From positions 1 to 36,173 of the forward strand of contig OMXI01000043.1 of NCBI GenBank assembly GCA_900314975.1: 36,173 bases of DNA, written 5' to 3'. Shown piece after piece: positions 31,233-36,173 of the stretch (the stretch's first letter is position 1; the number at the start of each line of letters is the position of its first letter). The stretch is from an uncultured Eubacteriales bacterium. Lineage in GTDB: Bacteria > Bacillota > Clostridia > Oscillospirales > Ruminococcaceae. Below the pieces are notes generated by a model. The model was not told where the DNA came from. It saw nothing but the letters and a program-made list of their open reading frames with translations, and did no database searches. Made by a program: the position numbers and the translations under genes.

Positions 31233-32258
31233 TTAATAGTCCCAACCGTAGTAGACTTTTTTATTGCCGATCTTGTTCACCCATACCGCAGGGAAGTAAA
31301 TATCCTTGTCGCTCTTCGCCGCGTACGATTCTGTTATCTTGCCGATGTCATCGCTTGCCGTCAGTTTTTTCGCAACGACCACCCAGCGTATGCCCCAGCA
31401 TTCGTCCGAGCAGGTCGAAAGGGTCAGATAATCGTCATTCTCGGTGCATTTCACACTTGATGAGTACCACGAGTATTTGCGCACATTTTCATACCACTCG
31501 TTAAAGCCCTTTTTGTCGCCCTTGAAATCGCGCGCCTCCCAGTACTTGAACAGCTTGCCGTTGTCCGCGCTTTCAAACGCGTTTGTCACAAAGCACCCGA
31601 TTATCGCGTAGCGCTGATTTGTGCCGTCGTAGATAGTGTTAAAATTTATCACGGGGTTTTTCTTTAAAAAGTCGACCCCCGACTTGTATTCGTGAATGTG
31701 CGTCAGACCCGTCCCGATGTACCCCATGTGATGTCCGTAAACCGTAATGTTGTCCGACTGCTTATCCTTTGTCAGCTCGCACCGCGAGTCCGCAAAAAGC
31801 GACCCCGACATCGAGTATTTCTTGTCTATGTTCAGATACAGATATTCGTCATTCGTCTTGCCCTTGACCACAGCCGTGTCAATGTACGCGTTGCCCTTGC
31901 TGTCCTTGTGCGTGGGAATGCTTATCCAGCCCACAACGTCCTTGTTTTTGTCAAGCAGCTTCTGCGCCCACGGCTGTATCTCCCTGACCGCCGCAGGTGC
32001 AGGCTCGCCCTGCTGCGTCTGTACGGGCTGTGTTACCTGCGCGGGCTTGTCCTCAAGGTGAGGCGCGTAGCTTAATAACTCCTGCTGATAGCCCTTTTCA
32101 ACGCCCTGGCTTCGCAAGAACATCGCCAGCTGCACCAGCGACAGTATAAAAACCGCCACCGAGCAAAGAAAAACGATCTTGCGCAGCTTTTCACTCCTGC
32201 TGTCGCTCTTTGCAGGCAGCAAATATTCCTTTAAGCTGAATTCGCTGTATTGTGCCAT
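31233..32258 (-). CDS. srtB: class B sortase
   Basis: A 341-aa membrane-anchored transpeptidase that joins surface proteins to the wall or builds pili. One TM lies at about 28-48, a flexible linker at 70-92, then the sortase fold. Catalytic residues are in place: H176 or H177 in YGHHMG, C283 in LSTCSDE and R291 in GIRWVVVAKK. VVGWISIP at 108-115 is a class B feature. No LPxTG-type substrate gene is in the window, so its targets must be elsewhere. It lies between the CinA-like gene and the SleB-like hydrolase, in the same direction. Confidence 0.95.
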   Translation of the reverse strand: MAQYSEFSLKEYLLPAKSDSRSEKLRKIVFLCSVAVFILSLVQLAMFLRSQGVEKGYQQELLSYAPHLEDKPAQVTQPVQTQQGEPAPAAVREIQPWAQKLLDKNKDVVGWISIPTHKDSKGNAYIDTAVVKGKTNDEYLYLNIDKKYSMSGSLFADSRCELTKDKQSDNITVYGHHMGYIGTGLTHIHEYKSGVDFLKKNPVINFNTIYDGTNQRYAIIGCFVTNAFESADNGKLFKYWEARDFKGDKKGFNEWYENVRKYSWYSSSVKCTENDDYLTLSTCSDECWGIRWVVVAKKLTASDDIGKITESYAAKSDKDIYFPAVWVNKIGNKKVYYGWDY

Positions 32259-32296
32259 TTATTTATCCTAACTCTTATGTTACCTGTCTGTTAAAA

Positions 32297-32331
32297 GACT
32301 CTTGCCTCTTGCTTCTATTCCCTTGCTTCCT
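32297..32331 (-). repeat. degenerate 7-bp repeat at the end of the CinA-like gene
   Basis: On the minus strand: AGGAAGC, AAGGGAA, TAGAAGC, AAGAGGC, AAGAGTC. The first units encode the last residues of the CinA-like protein and the TAG stop is part of the third unit, as in the flavin-reductase-like gene. Confidence 0.65.
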
Positions 32332-32851
32332 GCGAGCAAAGCTCAAGCAGCATTTCAAGCGCCCTGCGCGCCGAAACCGTGCGTACCGTTTGCCTGTCAG
32401 GGTCAGGGTGCTGCTCGTAGATCTTCAGGTCGCAAACCTTTTCCACGCCGCGAACCCTTACACTTACAAATACCGTCCCCGCGGGCTTTTCACCGACTCC
32501 GCCCGGACCTGCAATGCCCGTTATCCCTATCGCGCAGTCAGCACCGAAAAGCGCCTGCGCACCCGCACTCATCTCGCTTGCGACCTGCGCAGAGTACACC
32601 GTGTACCTGTCAAGAGTTTCTTTTTTAACGCCGAGAATTTTCTGCTTTATCTCCTCCGTGTAACTGCATACACCGCCGAGGAACATCGCCGACGCGCCCG
32701 AAACCGAGGTGACCGTTTCGCTCACCATACCGCCCGTGCAGCTTTCCGCCGTGCATAAAGTCAGTCCCGACTGTACCATATATTTTACTACATCACTTGC
32801 AATAGTGTCAATAGTTTTTGTTACCGATTTGTCATTTTTATGGATTTGCAT
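32315..32851 (-). CDS. pncC: CinA C-terminal domain protein (nicotinamide-nucleotide amidase)
   Basis: A 178-aa stand-alone CinA C-terminal domain, which in known members deamidates NMN to nicotinate mononucleotide in pyridine-nucleotide recycling. TAESCTGGMVS at 34-44 and GITGIAGPGG at 109-118 are the family signatures. The ATG at 32849-32851 with GGGAG upstream is preferred to a GTG at 32884 that lacks a ribosome site. The N-terminal competence-damage domain is absent, as in many Firmicutes. The C-terminus (QEARE) is written by 7-bp repeat units and may be longer than the ancestral protein. Confidence 0.93.
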   Translation of the reverse strand: MQIHKNDKSVTKTIDTIASDVVKYMVQSGLTLCTAESCTGGMVSETVTSVSGASAMFLGGVCSYTEEIKQKILGVKKETLDRYTVYSAQVASEMSAGAQALFGADCAIGITGIAGPGGVGEKPAGTVFVSVRVRGVEKVCDLKIYEQHPDPDRQTVRTVSARRALEMLLELCSQEARE

Positions 32852-32884
32852 ATAAAATCCGCTCCCTTTTGTTTCGTTTTGCAC

Positions 32885-33374
32885 ATAAAACCGCCCACAT
32901 TTGTTACCTGTTTGTTAATTCAAAAAACTGAAAAACCATACCCTAAAGAAAAATGCGGTCATAAACCAACCGCACCTCCTTATTCAACCCATATCCCCAA
33001 AAAACAGTATTTATGGGTCTGCACTACCTTTAAGGACTTGCCAAAGACAAGACAGGTTTTTCGGTCCAGCCTTTTCTCGTAAAAAAGGCTGGCGGGTCAA
33101 GGGCAGAGCCCTTGCCGCCGTCCGCAGACGAATACCCTGACGCTTCGCGCGCTCGGCAAGGGGTGAATTTCAAACAGTCCTGTGGACTGTTTGAAAGAGG
33201 GGACGCCCTGCAAGAGAGGGCGTGCCACTACGGAGAATACACTCACTATTTTTCCGCAATCCGCCTGCAAAAAGGCGGATTGAATGGCTCTTGTTTAGGG
33301 GGCTTTCCGGTCGCCCCCTAAAACCCCTTCGGGCATACCTCTACTAATTTGATAATAGTACAAATACTGATCTG
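32885..33374. other. 490-base intergenic region with consecutive hairpins (locus B)
   Basis: No gene is supported. The part from 33066 to 33322 contains six strong inverted repeats in a row: 33066-33092 (10 bp), 33091-33119 (12 bp with a 2-base bulge), 33168-33196 (13 bp, 3-base loop), 33203-33223 (7 bp), 33257-33282 (9 to 10 bp) and 33294-33322 (10 bp). It is bounded by the thiI stop on one side and the CinA-like gene start on the other. It resembles locus A in architecture but not in sequence. The remainder is AT-rich leader of the CinA-like gene with a GTTACCTGTTTGTTAA motif. Confidence 0.75.
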
Positions 33375-34556
33375 TCACTCCAGCTTTATCATTTTAACTG
33401 TTGTCTGCTCGACAGCCTCGGCGATCATATCTTCCCAGTCATACAGCGCCTGCGCCTTCTCGACCGCCTCAAGCGTGGGGCGCGTCTTGGGGTGGCGCGG
33501 GGTAAACACCGTGCAGCAGTCCTCGTAAGGCAGAATGGACGTCTCAAACGTGTCGATTTTGCGCGCCACATCTATTATCTCCGTCTTGTCAAGTCCAATG
33601 CACGGACGGAACACAGGCAGCCTGCACGCCGCGTCAGTGCAGACCATCGCGTACATCGTCTGGCTCGCCACCTGCCCCAGACTTTCGCCCGTAACAAGCG
33701 CCTGCGCACCGTTTTTCTCGGCAAGCCTCTGCGCGATCTCCATCATCAGACGGCGCATAAGTATCGTGAAGTATTCCTCGGGACACTTGTCGCGCAGCGT
33801 CTCCTGTATCTTTGTGAACGGCACGCAGTAAAACGCAACATCACCGCAGTAGTCCGTTATCTTCTTTGCCAGCTGCTCGACCTTCATCCTCGCCCTGTCG
33901 GACGTGTACGGCGGAGCCTCAAAGTGTACCGCGTCAATGACCGCACCGCGCTTTGCCATCATGTAACCCGCCACGGGCGAATCAATTCCGCCCGAAAGCA
34001 AAAGCATAGCCTTTCCGCTCGAGCCAACGGGTATTCCGCCCGCACCGTCAAGGTTTCCCGCGTGAACAAAAGCGTTCTGCTCGCGCACCTCAACCATCAC
34101 CACAACATCAGGCTTGTGAACGTCAACCGTCAGATGCGGGAACTCCTGCAAAATCTTTCCGCCAAGCTCTATGCATATCTCCGGACTCTTGTGCGGGAAC
34201 TTCTTGTCGCTGCGCTTTGCCTCAACCTTGAAAGTGCGCGCACATTCAAGGTCAGGGCGAATGTATTCAATGCTGTCGTTTATAATAGAATCAAGACTCT
34301 TTTCAAGCACACAGCAGCGGCAAAGCTTTATTATTCCGAAAATCTTTGAAAGCCTGTCCACTACCTCGTCGGTGTCAATGTCCTCGCTCATCGGCTCAAC
34401 GTAAACCGTCGACTGCGCCTTTGTTATCTTTATCTCGCCGAACTTTTTCAAGCGGCGGCGAATGCTTTTCATCATCATCGACTCAAACGTGCTCTTGTTC
34501 AAGCCCTTCAGCGCTATCTCACCGTATTTGCAAAGTATAATCTCTTTCATTTTCAT
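33375..34556 (-). CDS. thiI: tRNA 4-thiouridine synthase (ThiI, no rhodanese domain)
   Basis: Adenylates U8 of tRNA and inserts sulfur; also linked to thiazole synthesis in some bacteria. The 393-aa protein has an N-terminal ferredoxin-like plus THUMP region (to about 165), then a PP-loop ATPase with LLSGGIDSPVAG (SGGIDS at 188-193). YEDCCTVFTP at 344-353 is the place of the conserved cysteine. It lacks the C-terminal rhodanese domain of the E. coli enzyme, as in Bacillus, where a dedicated cysteine desulfurase supplies sulfur; the desulfurase gene here is two genes upstream. Its start overlaps the 114-aa gene as ATGA. Confidence 0.97.
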   Translation of the reverse strand: MKMKEIILCKYGEIALKGLNKSTFESMMMKSIRRRLKKFGEIKITKAQSTVYVEPMSEDIDTDEVVDRLSKIFGIIKLCRCCVLEKSLDSIINDSIEYIRPDLECARTFKVEAKRSDKKFPHKSPEICIELGGKILQEFPHLTVDVHKPDVVVMVEVREQNAFVHAGNLDGAGGIPVGSSGKAMLLLSGGIDSPVAGYMMAKRGAVIDAVHFEAPPYTSDRARMKVEQLAKKITDYCGDVAFYCVPFTKIQETLRDKCPEEYFTILMRRLMMEIAQRLAEKNGAQALVTGESLGQVASQTMYAMVCTDAACRLPVFRPCIGLDKTEIIDVARKIDTFETSILPYEDCCTVFTPRHPKTRPTLEAVEKAQALYDWEDMIAEAVEQTTVKMIKLE

Positions 34557-34897
34557 CTTTCCTTTTCATTATGTTTGTTACCGCATGTGTAGTACCTTGC
34601 CAGTGCACAGTCGAACTTTTCCAGATAGTGCGTGTATTTTTTTGGGAAATCCGTTATCTGTGAGCTGTCGTTCGGATTAAAATGGTATATGAACTCTTTA
34701 AGAATGTTCTGATAGCAGTGCGTGATCTTCTCTGTAAGCATATCGCACCTGCTGCCTGCAAGCGTTTCCACTGCCCTGCACAGAGTATTGAACCTGTCCG
34801 CACGGAACAGATCCCGTTCGTGCAGATAGAATAAAAAGCTGTCATTTGTGAGATGATAGTTATCACGGACTATCTTCAAAGCATATTTTTCCGTCAT
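34553..34897 (-). CDS. 114-aa unknown protein between cysteine desulfurase and ThiI
   Basis: A soluble, mostly helical protein with four cysteines (in SRCDML, THCYQN, KFDCAL, YTCGNK) and many histidines and tyrosines. No family is recognised. It overlaps both neighbours by ATGA junctions, so desulfurase, this protein and ThiI should be made in fixed ratio. That position suggests an accessory role in sulfur transfer to tRNA, for example holding a persulfide or docking the two enzymes, but there is no motif to prove it. The C-terminal TCGNKHNEKER resembles a flexible tail. Confidence 0.85.
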   Translation of the reverse strand: MTEKYALKIVRDNYHLTNDSFLFYLHERDLFRADRFNTLCRAVETLAGSRCDMLTEKITHCYQNILKEFIYHFNPNDSSQITDFPKKYTHYLEKFDCALARYYTCGNKHNEKER

Positions 34898-36024
34898 TTC
34901 TTTATCCTCGCAAGGCTGCCTTGCGCCTCGCTTATCGCGCCCATCAGCCCGTCAATGTCCTCATTCGTTGTGTCCACCGAAAAGCTAATGCGCAGCACGC
35001 TGTCCGATAGCTTTTCAGGCACGCGGAATTCCTTTATCACCGAGCTTTTCCTGCCCTTTGAGCAAGCCGAGCCGCTTGATACGAAAATGCCCTTTTTCTC
35101 AAGGAAATGCAAAAGCACCTCCGACTTCAGCCCTTGCACCGAAATGCTCGTAACGTACGGCGAGCCGCCCACGAAATTCACCGTAATACCGCCGTTTTCA
35201 CCGCACCTTTGTATAAGATATCCCTGCACCGATTTTGCACGCTTGAAATTCTCATCCACCTTGCCCGAAAGCGCCGCCACCGCCGCGCCGAAACCGCAGA
35301 TAAGCGGCACGCTCTCCGTTCCCGAGCGAAACCCCTTTTCCTGCCCACCGCCAAGCATAAACGGCGGAATATGCACGCCGCTTCTGACGTACAGCGCACC
35401 CACGCCCTTTGGCGCGTATATCTTGTGTCCGCTCAGCGAGATAAGGTCTGCGCCCAGCTTTTTCACCGTAAACGGAATCTTCATAAAGCCCTGTACGCAG
35501 TCACAGTGCGTCACAACCTGCGGATACTTTTTCTTGATAAGCGCAAACGCACCGCCCACGTCAAATACTGCGCCCACCTCGTTGTTGACCAGCATCATGC
35601 TCACAAGCAAAGTGTCGCCGTTCACCGCGTTAAGCACAGCCTTGGGACTTATCTGCCCGTTCTCGTCAGGGGAGAGCCTCACCACCTCGCACCCAAGCTG
35701 TTCAAGCTTATTTATAGGATTTGCAACGCTTGGGTGTTCAACGCTTGTCGTCACAATGCGGTGCTTTCTCTTGCCCTGAGCCGCGTATGCCCCGAAGATA
35801 GCCGTGTTGCTGCTCTCCGTCGCCCCCGAGGTAAAGAAAATCTCCTTTGCCTGCGCACCGACAGCAGCCGCAATTATCTCGCGCTGCCCGTTCATAAGAG
35901 TCTCTGCCTCAAGCCCCAGCGAGTGCAGACTTGACGGGTTGCCAAAGCACTCCAAACCCTTCATCACCGCATCGGCAGCCGCCTTGCACGGCTTTGTCGT
36001 CGCCGCGTTATCAAGATATATCAC
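34894..36024 (-). CDS. nifS: cysteine desulfurase (NifS/IscS-like)
   Basis: Takes sulfur from cysteine with PLP and hands it on as a persulfide. The 376-aa protein has H97 in SVEHPSV, the PLP lysine K201 in SLSGHKIYAPKG and the active cysteine C321 in SSGSACSKGR. The GSACSKG loop is the longer, flexible class I type able to reach acceptors such as ThiI. The GTG start at 36022-36024 follows AAGGAG by 9 bases. It begins 14 bases after the stop of a Cys-rich gene and is coupled to the 114-aa gene and thiI. Confidence 0.96.
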   Translation of the reverse strand: MIYLDNAATTKPCKAAADAVMKGLECFGNPSSLHSLGLEAETLMNGQREIIAAAVGAQAKEIFFTSGATESSNTAIFGAYAAQGKRKHRIVTTSVEHPSVANPINKLEQLGCEVVRLSPDENGQISPKAVLNAVNGDTLLVSMMLVNNEVGAVFDVGGAFALIKKKYPQVVTHCDCVQGFMKIPFTVKKLGADLISLSGHKIYAPKGVGALYVRSGVHIPPFMLGGGQEKGFRSGTESVPLICGFGAAVAALSGKVDENFKRAKSVQGYLIQRCGENGGITVNFVGGSPYVTSISVQGLKSEVLLHFLEKKGIFVSSGSACSKGRKSSVIKEFRVPEKLSDSVLRISFSVDTTNEDIDGLMGAISEAQGSLARIKK

Positions 36025-36038
36025 AGTATCATTCTCCT

Positions 36039-36173
36039 TTAATAATCTCCCTTTTTACAAAAGCGTTCCTGATATAAATCAGAATTTGTGCACAGCGTGC
36101 ACCACGCAATTCCGTCGCATATCAGTTTGAATTGGCAACGACTTTCGTGCGGCTCCGGGCTTTCATTTTGTGA
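36039..36173 (-). CDS. C-terminal part of a Cys-rich protein (cut by window edge)
   Basis: The frame is open from the window edge for 44 codons and ends at TAA just before the ribosome site of the cysteine desulfurase. The sequence includes CQFKLICDG, AWCTLC and ERFCKKGDY, with five cysteines in about 30 residues, which suggests a metal or disulfide-bearing small protein. Codon use is like the neighbouring genes. If real, it is the upstream member of the desulfurase operon. The reading is short, so a chance frame cannot be fully excluded. Confidence 0.5.
   Translation of the reverse strand, partial: SQNESPEPHESRCQFKLICDGIAWCTLCTNSDLYQERFCKKGDY

Noticed and set aside
30631-31236. 201-codon + strand frame rich in Val and Ala
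   Set aside because: It is the antisense image of the Thr/Ala linker of the SleB-like gene.
33112-33321. 69-codon + strand frame inside hairpin locus B
   Set aside because: It is read through six hairpins and has no ribosome site or recognisable protein features.

Overview
The window looks like chromosomal DNA from a Gram-positive Clostridia bacterium, most probably a Ruminococcus-type member of the Oscillospiraceae. This is an inference from gene content: class B sortase, SpoIID-like and SleB-like wall proteins, a tyrosine T-box, lipoproteins with Ser/Thr-rich stalks, an MBOAT/DHHW acetylation pair, strong AGGAGG-type ribosome sites and roughly half G+C. No rRNA, tRNA, CRISPR array, transposase or prophage gene was found.

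Left edge (1-4650): the end of one ABC ATPase gene on the + strand converges on a compact minus-strand operon. That operon encodes a large FtsX-type permease, its ATPase, an ECF sigma factor and a one-TM protein in the anti-sigma position, with overlapping or nearly touching genes.

4700-18100 is an arginine biosynthesis super-cluster, all on the minus strand. In transcription order it is argG, a pentapeptide-repeat gene, a terminator, argH, a membrane protein, argC, two GNAT genes flanking a 69-aa gene, a lipoprotein, argJ, a third GNAT, a PH-like membrane protein, argB, a tiny membrane protein, argD, argF and a terminator. With argJ the acetyl group is recycled. Together the enzymes run from acetylglutamate to arginine, except for a dedicated ArgA. 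argG has a near-perfect sigma-A promoter in an AT-rich divergent region.

18260-22160 is on the + strand: a flavin-reductase-like gene whose end runs into an array of 7-bp repeats, then a tyrosine T-box leader driving an unknown membrane protein, an unknown small protein and tyrS.

22160-36173 returns to the minus strand. In transcription order from the right edge: a Cys-rich gene end, a cysteine desulfurase, an unknown 114-aa protein and thiI (stop/start overlaps, a tRNA-thiolation unit); a hairpin-rich gap; a CinA C-terminal-type gene, sortase B, a SleB-like hydrolase; a SpoIID-like gene with a zinc-ribbon gene; maf; an SGNH-family protein with a DUF4358-like lipoprotein; and the MBOAT/DHHW pair.

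The parts least explained by known families are two intergenic blocks of consecutive perfect hairpins (22192-22441 and 33066-33322), a dispersed 7-bp repeat family found at gene 3' ends, an odd 5' end of argJ, a likely leaderless gene between argB and argD, and the unknown protein between cysteine desulfurase and ThiI.
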